Below are positions 1 through 6,590 of a stretch of 9,355 nt of DNA, one piece after another. The notes under the pieces were generated by a model. It was not told the DNA's origin and did not search any database. It saw nothing but the letters and a program-made list of their open reading frames with translations. Numbering within the stretch: the stretch's first letter is position 1; every line of letters starts with the position of its first letter. The stretch lies in NCBI GenBank assembly GCA_015522385.1, contig WAMJ01000111.1, positions 1-9,355 on the forward strand. Direction: 5' to 3'. Position numbers and translations under genes: made by a program. The DNA comes from Candidatus Heimdallarchaeota archaeon. Lineage in GTDB: Archaea > Asgardarchaeota > Heimdallarchaeia > Heimdallarchaeales > Kariarchaeaceae.

Positions 1-48
1 TTCAATATTTCAAAATCAAGATATTATGAGTGGAGGAAAAGGAATTCG

Positions 49-939
49 ATGATAATAGCTCGCTACATAATCCCTAATATCTGGGCCATGGGGTTGGTTA
101 GAATAAATCTTCTAATCCGTGGTGGATCAGACCCCTCACCTCTTCTAATTGATCCGTATTGGGAGAATAACATCTCATTCTCAGATCAAGGATACACCCT
201 GGGAAGTATCTGGTTTCCCCTTTCCCAACTTGAATACTTCATCAATTGGTCAAAGAACTTAGAAAATGATTTTACTATTGAGCTCCCATTTGGAAACTGG
301 ACAACTTTGGATCTAGGCCAGATCTGTTCAATCCCACTAGCTCCCATTGATCTAAGATATGGTGCAGATCAAGTAATAGATACCCCCACTACGAAAGAGG
401 TCGTTCTATCTCTCGAAATGCACACCAAGAACACAAATAAGATGCACAACCTTACTTCCTTTTCTAGGAAGGAGAAGAGATTACTTATCAAGAAGATTGA
501 AGATAAGGAAATGACATTTCATATTTGGGTCTTTGCTCCCCCCCGTTCTCTTCGTGCCACGTTATTCAATTATTATTTCGACTCACAATTCAATCTAGCA
601 TCTGGCATTTGTCCAGAGTATTTCAAAAACCTTGTTGAGAACGATAACAACCTAGTACAGATTAAGAAGGGGAAGTGGGCACTAAAGGTTATATCTTACG
701 GAATCAGGGTCTATAGAGGGCAAATCAAACCTCTGATGATTCTCAGACTGTACGATCATCACCCTGTTCCATCCCCTTTTTACTCTCCAAATCTAATTCG
801 TATCGGACAGCAGAATTTCCGTAGTGGACAGACCTTTAGGTTCGATGGTAGTTCTTATGACGCAGGAAATTGGAAAGGTTATCAGATTACTCTAACCCGA
901 CTGAGACAAATCCTAGATTCCTTGATTAAATTTAAATGA
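49..939 (+). CDS. Hypothetical protein of 296 aa, no family recognised
   Basis: I do not recognise this protein. It appears soluble: I see no signal peptide and no convincing membrane helix. It is rich in aromatic residues and Asn, with a basic stretch near residues 139-152 (FSRKEKRLLIKK) and a basic C-terminus. No nuclease, helicase, zinc-finger or HTH motif is evident. The ATG at 49 is supported by GGAGGAAAAGGA upstream (32-43). The gene is clearly more AT-rich than the cas genes, so it may belong to a different genomic background. It lies upstream of cas8b in the same direction, separated by about 230 bp that probably holds a separate promoter, so co-transcription is uncertain. Its last codons contain a sequence resembling the CRISPR repeat. 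It is not Cas3 (no HD or DEAD motifs) and not Cas6 (no Gly-rich loop). That it is a real gene is likely; any link to CRISPR is unproven. Confidence 0.7.
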   Translation: MIIARYIIPNIWAMGLVRINLLIRGGSDPSPLLIDPYWENNISFSDQGYTLGSIWFPLSQLEYFINWSKNLENDFTIELPFGNWTTLDLGQICSIPLAPIDLRYGADQVIDTPTTKEVVLSLEMHTKNTNKMHNLTSFSRKEKRLLIKKIEDKEMTFHIWVFAPPRSLRATLFNYYFDSQFNLASGICPEYFKNLVENDNNLVQIKKGKWALKVISYGIRVYRGQIKPLMILRLYDHHPVPSPFYSPNLIRIGQQNFRSGQTFRFDGSSYDAGNWKGYQITLTRLRQILDSLIKFK

Positions 940-946
940 ATTAGGA
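911..946 (+). repeat. Split CRISPR-repeat-like sequence across the end of the orphan gene
   Basis: CTAGATTCCT (913-922) is identical to repeat positions 11-20, and GAATTAGGA (938-946) is identical to repeat positions 22-30. In the array these blocks are one base apart; here 15 nt separate them. The two blocks also form an imperfect inverted repeat (TCCTAGATTC with GAATTAGGA). The first block lies in codons of the orphan gene and the second begins at its stop codon. It may be a degenerate repeat, a regulatory repeat mimic, or chance. Confidence 0.4.
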
Positions 947-1113
947 ATAATTTGCTAGGCACATGGTTAATAAATTAATTATATTTTATTATATGGTTTG
1001 TAGATGCAATATTTTACAATTAAACTTTTCCGATATCTCTACTAAGGACTTATATCAATTAGCACCTAATACAAAAATAGGTACGTACAATCAGTGCAGT
1101 CGGCTCGCACCTA

Positions 1114-1136
1114 ATGGGGGGGTTGGGTACCCCCAT
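1114..1136 (+). promoter_or_regulatory. GC-rich inverted repeat upstream of cas8b
   Basis: ATGGGGG (1114-1120) pairs perfectly with CCCCCAT (1130-1136), giving a 7-bp stem with a 9-nt loop. It also contains the palindrome GGGTACCC (1125-1132). It lies 33 nt before the proposed cas8b start in otherwise AT-rich sequence. It could be an RNA hairpin in the 5' UTR that tunes cas translation, or a DNA operator. The sequence does not decide between them. Confidence 0.35.
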
Positions 1137-1159
1137 GGACACTGGACTCACTACCATGT

Positions 1160-1165
1160 AGGTGA
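1160..1165 (+). promoter_or_regulatory. Shine-Dalgarno site that decides the cas8b start
   Basis: AGGTGA lies 4 nt before the ATG at 1170 and matches the archaeal anti-SD well. No comparable site precedes the longer in-frame ATG at 963. This, the composition change and the N-terminus MITKMLQSIGEH support 1170 as the start. Confidence 0.5.
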
Positions 1166-1169
1166 AAGA

Positions 1170-3266
1170 ATGATAACCAAGATGCTTCAATCGATTGGAG
1201 AACACGTCGTTGGAGGTAAGGAGGAGAGAGAACAGCTCATTGCCTCGCAGAAACCCTACACGGGTAAGTACATCCTGACCATCGCCATCGATACGATCAC
1301 GGATGATCTCACGATCGAGCTTGAGGAATACCAGCAGGAGAAGGAACCCGAATACCTCCGTGGAATGATGGGATCGGGCGGAAGTAGCCTCTCCCCGACA
1401 ATGAATATCTCTCTGGACAAGGTAAAGAACTACAAGTCCGACAAGGACCCAGACTTTGTCGCAACTTTCCCAGAGACAATCCAAAACAGGGAGCTGTGGG
1501 TCAAATACTTCAGTACGCCCGGTGGGAAAGAATTCCACAAGATGTTCGTCAAGGCGGTCAATATCGAACAGAACATAGTGAAGGCACTCAAGAAGAGTAC
1601 CTTGGCCAAGATGGACGACAGGTCCTACGCTAAGTCCTACTATCTCTGGATCGAGCGAAACCTATCCGAGATAAACGACCGGATCTTCTTCTACCTACTG
1701 GAGAACTGGTTTGAGTACAGGAAGGAGCAGAAACGGATCGGGCTCAAGAGGGACTATCCTCGCGCAATAATCTTCAAGTCACTCGACTCCTCGCAGGGGA
1801 TATCACTCTACCCTGGCGAGATGGAGGAGTTCGTGGACCTCTACAAGAGACTCTTGGAGGACGGATCGAAGTCGTTGCAGACTCGTATGGCTTGCTTCGC
1901 CTGCAACCAGTTGACCAGTGATGTCAATCGCCCCACGATCGGGATATTCAACCTCGACATGACTGGGTTCATCATTGGATTCGGGAAGAAGAACGAGACC
2001 CCACAGTTCACTGTGTGCAACAGCTGTGCAAACCACATCCAAGAAGGTTACAAGGTCCTCGAGTCCAAGCTCAAGTTCTACGCCTTCAAGACCAAGAACG
2101 GGCAGTTGGGACCAAAGGGACAGACAGTATTCCACTACCTCATCCCCATGGCACAGGATCCCAAGCTTCTCAAGAGAGCGGTTAGGAATCTTGAGGGTAA
2201 TAAGGCGAAGTACGGGGAGTCAGTCAAGAAATCCCTCCGTAAGAGGATCGAGGACATCAACCTTGCAATCTCGAAGACGAAGAAAGGCAGCAAGAAGGAA
2301 CTGAAGAAGCTAAAGGACACACTGAAAAATCTGAAGACTCGGAAGGAAAGGTCGGTCGATCAGATCGCTGGGCAGGCGGATCTGACCTCAATAGTGACCC
2401 ACATAGTCGAGGCGGATATGAACTACCTTGACATCTACTTCTTTGTGACCGATGCCAAGCAGAACCCCACGACGAAGGAGGTGATTTCCACCCAGCAACT
2501 GAACAAGCCCTCTATCCTCGCAATCAACGAAGCGTACCGTGCGCTTGTACAGTCCGGCATGGACTTCAACTTCTACTGGCAGAGCAGATTCCTCCCGATC
2601 AAGCTCTTCCTGAACGTCATGAACGCGCTCTACATGCAGCAGGAGATGGACAACGCAGAGCTCGTGAAAGCGTATTCGGATCTTACCAGCCGGGCATTCA
2701 TCTACCATCTCATAAATCAGGAGAGAAAGGACGTCCCCCGATTCACCACTGCAATCAGGGAGTTCCTCAAGGTCTATCTCTTCTTGGTACACGCAAACAT
2801 ATTCAGAGGAGAAAAGAACATTATGGCAAACAAGAAAGTCAGCAAACCCAAGGTGGTCGACCGGGTGGAGTACCTCAAGAGAGAATTTGAGCACCCCTTC
2901 TTCGACTCGACCGACCTCAAGGCAGCGGCCGGAATCGGTCTCTACTTCAACCTGATGCGCAGGCTTCAGGAGAATGACCTCGGTACGAGGACACTGATCA
3001 AAGACACCAGAATCTGGATGAAAGAACTCAACCGCGAGAATCTGCTCAAGATCCTCTCGGAGTGCAATCGGGTAGACTTCATCTGGCAGGATAAGAAGAG
3101 GTCAAATCCGCTCTTCACCAGAGTACGAGTACTCATCGAGGAGTATGCCAAACAGGCGGAGTGGAAGAGCTCACCGGAGTCTCTCTCCCTCGCCTTCATG
3201 CTTGGCTATGACAGCTTCTCATCAATATACTCCAACGAGGAGGAGGAAGAAGAAAATGAAGAATAG
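1170..3266 (+). CDS. cas8b: Cas8b (Csh1/TM1802-type), type I-B Cascade large subunit
   Basis: This is the large subunit of the type I-B Cascade complex. In this family it is known to help recognise the PAM and hold target DNA. With the start at 1170 the protein is 698 aa, within the usual Cas8b range. The N-terminus MITKMLQSIGEH resembles Csh1 starts. A four-cysteine zinc-finger signature is visible: C242-x2-C245 and C283-x2-C286 (CFAC and CNSC). A strongly basic, probably helical or coiled-coil segment follows at about residues 352-397. The C-terminus is a poly-Glu tail (EEEEEENEE) whose GAGGAGGAGGA codons also carry the ribosome-binding site of cas7. No HD or helicase motif is present, so it is not a Cas8-Cas3 fusion. 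It overlaps cas7 by 11 bp. The start could be 963 (767 aa), but that N-terminal extension looks non-coding. Assignment rests on length, zinc finger and position before Csh2-type cas7. Confidence 0.88.
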   Translation: MITKMLQSIGEHVVGGKEEREQLIASQKPYTGKYILTIAIDTITDDLTIELEEYQQEKEPEYLRGMMGSGGSSLSPTMNISLDKVKNYKSDKDPDFVATFPETIQNRELWVKYFSTPGGKEFHKMFVKAVNIEQNIVKALKKSTLAKMDDRSYAKSYYLWIERNLSEINDRIFFYLLENWFEYRKEQKRIGLKRDYPRAIIFKSLDSSQGISLYPGEMEEFVDLYKRLLEDGSKSLQTRMACFACNQLTSDVNRPTIGIFNLDMTGFIIGFGKKNETPQFTVCNSCANHIQEGYKVLESKLKFYAFKTKNGQLGPKGQTVFHYLIPMAQDPKLLKRAVRNLEGNKAKYGESVKKSLRKRIEDINLAISKTKKGSKKELKKLKDTLKNLKTRKERSVDQIAGQADLTSIVTHIVEADMNYLDIYFFVTDAKQNPTTKEVISTQQLNKPSILAINEAYRALVQSGMDFNFYWQSRFLPIKLFLNVMNALYMQQEMDNAELVKAYSDLTSRAFIYHLINQERKDVPRFTTAIREFLKVYLFLVHANIFRGEKNIMANKKVSKPKVVDRVEYLKREFEHPFFDSTDLKAAAGIGLYFNLMRRLQENDLGTRTLIKDTRIWMKELNRENLLKILSECNRVDFIWQDKKRSNPLFTRVRVLIEEYAKQAEWKSSPESLSLAFMLGYDSFSSIYSNEEEEEENEE

Positions 3267-4200
3267 AAGAGAAATAATATTCCTATACGACGTGAAGGAC
3301 GCCAATCCCAACGGCGATCCCGACGAAGGCAACAGACCCCGGATGGACTCCGAGGGATACAACGTGGTAACTGATGTCAGGCTGAAGCGGACGGTCAGGG
3401 ACTACTGGATACAGAAGTACAACGGGGCTAAGGGCAAGGATGTCTTGGTCAAAAGGGTGGAAAAAGCCGATGACAAGACCATCATGTCTATGGGTGACCT
3501 TATCAAACAGGCGCTCGGTCTGGAAGAAGGGTACGAGAAGAAGGCACGAGAGGTAATCACGAGGATCACAAAGGAGGTTCCCGCGACCTTCGCAGACGTG
3601 CGGTTCTTTGGTGCAGCGATCACGCTGAAGGGTGCGAACGTCTCAATGACTGGACCCGTTCAGTTCGGTATCGGAAGGTCGCTCAACAAACCAGGCATCA
3701 AGACCTACTCGATAACCACTACCTTCGCTTCCAGTGATAATAAACAGCAGGGGGCATTCGGTGAGACCAACGTCGTCGACTACTCCCTCTTGGCTTTCGG
3801 TGGCATAGTCTCCGAGACCACTGCTAAAGACACCGGACTAAGCGATGAGGACCTCCCCCTTCTATGGGACGGTCTCTGGCTGGGGACGAAGAACCTGAAC
3901 ACCCGCTCGAAGTTCAACCACAGCCCACGTCTCCTCATGAGCGTGGTATCCAAGGAATCCGAGTTCCAGGTCGGTGGTCTCTACAGACTTCTGACCATTG
4001 AGGAGGGAGAACCCAAGGATGTACAGGATGTAGCAGTCGTCGCCGACGAGTTTCTGGACAGGCTCCTCGAGTTCAAGGACTCCATCGACAGGATCGAGCT
4101 CAAGGAGGACTCCATGCTCACCTACTCCTACAAGGGTGAAAGGAAAGACTCCCTCGCAGGGATACTCGCGGACGAGGGCTTCAAAGTCGAGAGCCTGTGA
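3256..4200 (+). CDS. cas7: Cas7 (Csh2-type), type I-B Cascade backbone
   Basis: This RAMP-fold backbone subunit of Cascade polymerises along the crRNA spacer. The protein is 314 aa, typical of Csh2. Family motifs are clear: NPNGDP at 18-22 and NRPRMD at 26-31, followed by VVTDVRLKRTVRDYW; DVRFFGA at about 114-120; TGPVQFGIGRS at 132-142; ITTTFASS at 153-160; and an RSK segment with PRLL near 217-230. These place it in the DevR/Csh2 group. The ATG at 3256 is chosen because the homologous N-terminus (KNRREIIFLYDVKDANPNGDP) starts there and GGAGGA ends exactly 8 nt upstream; an upstream in-frame ATG at 3145 only adds sequence overlapping cas8b. It overlaps cas8b by 11 bp, which suggests translational coupling and fixed stoichiometry. 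Confidence 0.96.
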   Translation: MKNRREIIFLYDVKDANPNGDPDEGNRPRMDSEGYNVVTDVRLKRTVRDYWIQKYNGAKGKDVLVKRVEKADDKTIMSMGDLIKQALGLEEGYEKKAREVITRITKEVPATFADVRFFGAAITLKGANVSMTGPVQFGIGRSLNKPGIKTYSITTTFASSDNKQQGAFGETNVVDYSLLAFGGIVSETTAKDTGLSDEDLPLLWDGLWLGTKNLNTRSKFNHSPRLLMSVVSKESEFQVGGLYRLLTIEEGEPKDVQDVAVVADEFLDRLLEFKDSIDRIELKEDSMLTYSYKGERKDSLAGILADEGFKVESL

Positions 4201-4205
4201 TTCCC

Positions 4206-4994
4206 ATGAAGCTCCTGGTATTCGACCTCCGCGGAGGCTTTGCATACTTCAAGAGTCCGGAGGGATCACGCTCCAACTACTCTTTCCCCTTCCCGCCCAA
4301 GACTGCTCTCGTGGGTCTGATGGCCGGAATCATGGGTGAAGTGAGGAACGCCTACTGGGAAAATCCCTCCTACAGGGACATGAAAATAGGAGTCCAGATC
4401 TTGAAGACCCCGAGAACCATGGGGGTCAAGATGAACTACTGGAGGTCAAAGACCACCGTGAACGTGAAGAAGGTGGGGAATTTCATCCTCCCCGGATCTG
4501 ACGCGAAGAGTAGGGGATACACTACACAGGTGAAGTTTGATTTTCTGCAGAATGTCGAGTACAGAGTCTATGTCAGTTGCGAGCAGGAGCTCTGGGACAA
4601 ACTACGCTGGAGGATCAAGGAGAGGCGGTACGTCTTCCCTCCCTACCTCGGTCATGCTAATCTCCTCGCGCAGATCGAGTTCGTCGGGGCAGTGGATGCT
4701 GAGGAAATAACTGAGGGAAACTTCGTCTCTACAGTTCCTGTTTCCGCGTTGGATAAGGAACACCCACTGTCCGAGCTTTACTCTACGGGTGTCTTCGAGA
4801 TCTATCCCAGCGTACCAGCAGGTTACTCGGTCGCAGTATCTGCCAACCTTGACGGGAAGACTTTCTACTCATCAGTCCCCCTTAGGTTCGAGACGGTGGT
4901 CGTCCCCAAGGAACGGATCCATGCAGTGATCATTCCCGGGTGCGGGTACAGGCTTACCTTGAATGGAGAGACAGTAGAGGTGGTGCTTGCATGA
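4206..4994 (+). CDS. cas5: Cas5 (Cas5h-type), type I-B Cascade subunit
   Basis: Cas5 binds the 5' handle of the crRNA and caps one end of the Cas7 filament next to Cas8b. The protein is 262 aa. The N-terminus MKLLVFDLRGGFAYFKSPE and the segment FPFPPKTALVGLMAGIMG at about 27-44 are characteristic of Cas5h, as is the later VQILKTPRTMG. I prefer ATG 4206 because the family normally begins at M-K-hydrophobic-hydrophobic-F. A GTG at 4197 would add three residues and give a 4-bp GTGA overlap with the cas7 stop, matching the coupled style of this operon. Neither start has a strong Shine-Dalgarno site. It ends in a 4-bp ATGA overlap with cas6. Confidence 0.94.
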   Translation: MKLLVFDLRGGFAYFKSPEGSRSNYSFPFPPKTALVGLMAGIMGEVRNAYWENPSYRDMKIGVQILKTPRTMGVKMNYWRSKTTVNVKKVGNFILPGSDAKSRGYTTQVKFDFLQNVEYRVYVSCEQELWDKLRWRIKERRYVFPPYLGHANLLAQIEFVGAVDAEEITEGNFVSTVPVSALDKEHPLSELYSTGVFEIYPSVPAGYSVAVSANLDGKTFYSSVPLRFETVVVPKERIHAVIIPGCGYRLTLNGETVEVVLA

Positions 4995-5755
4995 AGGTTC
5001 AACAGTTCAGGATCTCGTTCAACCCGTCAGGAAGAATCTACGGTTTCACAGGGAAAGTCGCCCAAGGTGCCTTCCTTGGTCTCCTCAAGAACGAGAACGA
5101 CATGACTGCAGATGTCCTACACTTCGGGAACCGCCGTCGCCCCTACTCTGTGACCCCCATACGCGTGGGTACTCCCAGCTACTTCGATGTCACCTCTCTC
5201 AACGACGAGTTGAGCACCCACCTGATCAATATTCTGGGCAACTACCAACAGAGGGTGATCACGATCTCCGACCGAGTAGAGCAGCTTCTCGCCCCTGAGA
5301 TCAAGACGGTGTTCCTGACACCTACTCCAATCGAAGAGGGGACAAGTATCCATCTGGACTTCAGGACACCCACGCTCTTCTCAAGTGTCCACCGTAAGGC
5401 GAGGATGGATGCCTATCCTCACCTCCACCGGATATGGGGAGACCTCGTAAAGACCTGGAACTCCTTCGCGGAGAGCAAGGTGGACGAGTCAATTGTCGAC
5501 CGCCTACTCAATCAGCTGTCAACTCCGTTCTTCGAGTTCAAGTCTGTACCCATCAAGATGGGGAAGATGAAGGTGGTGGGATTCACAGGCAAGATCTCAT
5601 TCACAGTCGAGGACAGCACAGGTCTCGATTACCTGATCCCGCTCACAAAACTGGCCAGGTACTTCGGTGTCGGAGGTAAGCGGGCGATGGGCTTCGGTAA
5701 TGTCAACATCCGTATGGGGGTGAGAAAGCATCGACAGAAGAAGGACGCTGCTTAG
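4991..5755 (+). CDS. cas6: Cas6, CRISPR pre-crRNA endoribonuclease
   Basis: Cas6 cuts the repeat RNA to release crRNAs with an 8-nt 5' handle. The protein is 254 aa, a normal Cas6 length. The C-terminal glycine-rich loop of the family is clear: FGVGGKRAMGFGNV from about residue 225. The N-terminal half has the usual LH...RPYSVTPI pattern (LHFGNRRRPYSVTPI), and H44 is a candidate catalytic histidine. The ATG at 4991 is set by the 4-bp ATGA overlap with cas5 and by GAGGTG (4977-4982) exactly 8 nt upstream. A longer in-frame ATG at 4940 would overlap cas5 more and adds no family sequence. cas6 usually sits first or apart in I-B operons, so its place after cas5 is less common. The next coding frame begins inside or just after its end, in a different phase. 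Confidence 0.93.
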   Translation: MKVQQFRISFNPSGRIYGFTGKVAQGAFLGLLKNENDMTADVLHFGNRRRPYSVTPIRVGTPSYFDVTSLNDELSTHLINILGNYQQRVITISDRVEQLLAPEIKTVFLTPTPIEEGTSIHLDFRTPTLFSSVHRKARMDAYPHLHRIWGDLVKTWNSFAESKVDESIVDRLLNQLSTPFFEFKSVPIKMGKMKVVGFTGKISFTVEDSTGLDYLIPLTKLARYFGVGGKRAMGFGNVNIRMGVRKHRQKKDAA

Positions 5756-5918
5756 AAACATTTCCGTCTCACCGGAGGATCTGTCTACGACAATTGTTCT
5801 CCAAGACAGCTGGTGCACCTTTCACCGGATATCAATCCAAGAGAACGACACACTCTCCATCGAATTCGGTGACAAGATCTGCAATTTCTGTCACAGACCA
5901 CATAACGGCGAGGACTCC
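5724..5918 (+). other. In-frame 5' coding extension of the DUF2797-like gene, no ATG/GTG/TTG start
   Basis: The frame of the DUF2797-like gene stays open back to a TGA at 5721-5723. The translated extension contains SIEFGDKICNFCHR just before M1. That resembles the first zinc pair of DUF2797 proteins, which often have an LEF...C-x2-C pattern there, so translation very probably starts upstream of 5919. No ATG, GTG or TTG occurs in this frame. Possible starts are CTG 5748, ATT 5760 (directly after the cas6 stop), CTG 5781, ACG 5787 and ATT 5793. GGAGG at 5774-5778 is a good Shine-Dalgarno site and its spacing best suits a start near 5787-5793. A +1 frameshift from the end of cas6 would also reach this frame. 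The sequence alone does not resolve it. Confidence 0.6.
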
Positions 5919-6590
5919 ATGTGCGACTCGTGCTGGGAGAATCACCCCGAGTTCTACCCTCTGCGGGAACGGAGGCTCTGTCTATTTGGCGACCCCAATT
6001 CCCAACTCTCACGGCATGGCTCATGTAGCAAGCGAAGCCCCGCCTGCGGATTTGCCGAGAACGTCAAACGCTGTTTCAAGAAGCACACACTCTACCTTGG
6101 CAGATTCAGGGATCTCTACAAGATCGGGATAAGCGGAAGGTCTGGCAAGTGGATCGATCTACGACTACTAGAACAGGGATTCAATGAGGGATACATTGTG
6201 AACGGATTCCAGAGCGTAATTGAGGCACGTCAGTGGGAGGACTGGTTTAGTGATCTTGGATTCCCCAGAAGGCTCAGCACAGAGATGAAGCTCAACTCAC
6301 TGAGAACCCCAATTGCAGAGGATATCCCCCTCTCAGACACCTTCGACCTACGAGACTGGGAACAGACCTTTGCGCAGTACAAGGTCACATGCAAGTCATT
6401 CTTCCCAATGTACAAAGGGTCACCAGACATAGAGATGAAGAATGGCGTCGATGGCAAGATCACTTACGTCGCAGGATCCAATGTCATCTCCGAGGACGGG
6501 TGGTTCACAAATCTCTCTAAGCTCAAGGACAGGGAGGTTCTCAAGCTCAGCCACCAAGGCTCGGATTTCGAGGTGGATAAGACATGGTAG
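5919..6590 (+). CDS. DUF2797-like zinc-finger protein with possible GIY-YIG-like core, in the cas operon
   Basis: The listed start is the first ATG and is a minimum; coding very probably begins 40-60 codons earlier. From this ATG the protein has 223 aa. A second cysteine pair, C2-x2-C5, follows the upstream C-x2-C, and more cysteines lie at 36, 43 and 52. The core HTLYLGRFRDLYKIGIS (56-72), LRLLEQG (81-87) and IEARQWEDWF (101-110) resembles DUF2797, where HxxYLA...KVGIT...R...EQGA is typical, and more loosely the T5orf172/MUG113 branch of the GIY-YIG clan. Candidate active-site residues by analogy are Y59, K68-I-G, R82 and E102. The C-terminal DGKITYVAGSNVISEDGW resembles the small beta domain ending DUF2797 proteins. 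No cas family is recognisable. It overlaps cas1 by 7 bp and lies between effector and adaptation modules, where cas3 is often found. Nuclease activity is inferred only. It could be a DNA- or RNA-binding regulator instead. Confidence 0.72.
   Translation: MCDSCWENHPEFYPLRERRLCLFGDPNSQLSRHGSCSKRSPACGFAENVKRCFKKHTLYLGRFRDLYKIGISGRSGKWIDLRLLEQGFNEGYIVNGFQSVIEARQWEDWFSDLGFPRRLSTEMKLNSLRTPIAEDIPLSDTFDLRDWEQTFAQYKVTCKSFFPMYKGSPDIEMKNGVDGKITYVAGSNVISEDGWFTNLSKLKDREVLKLSHQGSDFEVDKTW

Larger units (their letters stand above)
940..1169 (+). promoter_or_regulatory. Intergenic region with probable cas operon promoter and 5' leader
   Basis: The reading frame of cas8b stays open from an ATG at 963, but this stretch is AT-rich, then contains a G/C-tract hairpin, and lacks family-like sequence, so I read it as non-coding. 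Archaeal TATA-box candidates are the A/T tract at 968-994 (contains TTATATTTTATTATAT) and TTATATCA near 1050. Neither has a clear BRE, so the transcription start is unresolved. A start after either box would leave a 5' UTR of roughly 90-150 nt that includes the hairpin at 1114-1136. Confidence 0.45.

Noticed and set aside
963..1169. N-terminal extension of Cas8b from ATG 963
   Set aside because: The frame is open, but the stretch is AT-rich, includes a G/C hairpin, lacks a good ribosome-binding site at 963 and does not look like Cas8b. ATG 1170 has AGGTGA and a family-like N-terminus.
1059..3199. Several minus-strand open frames inside cas8b
   Set aside because: They lie antisense to a well-supported gene, lack family features and ribosome-binding sites, and arise from its codon bias.
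1170..3266. Cas3 activity fused to Cas8b
   Set aside because: No HD metal motif or helicase Walker motifs occur; the gene has only the zinc finger and helical regions typical of Cas8b.
5794..6132. Plus-strand open frame starting ATG 5794
   Set aside because: It overlaps the DUF2797-like frame, is low-complexity in Ser/Thr/Arg and has no recognisable motif, whereas the other frame has zinc pairs and a conserved core.
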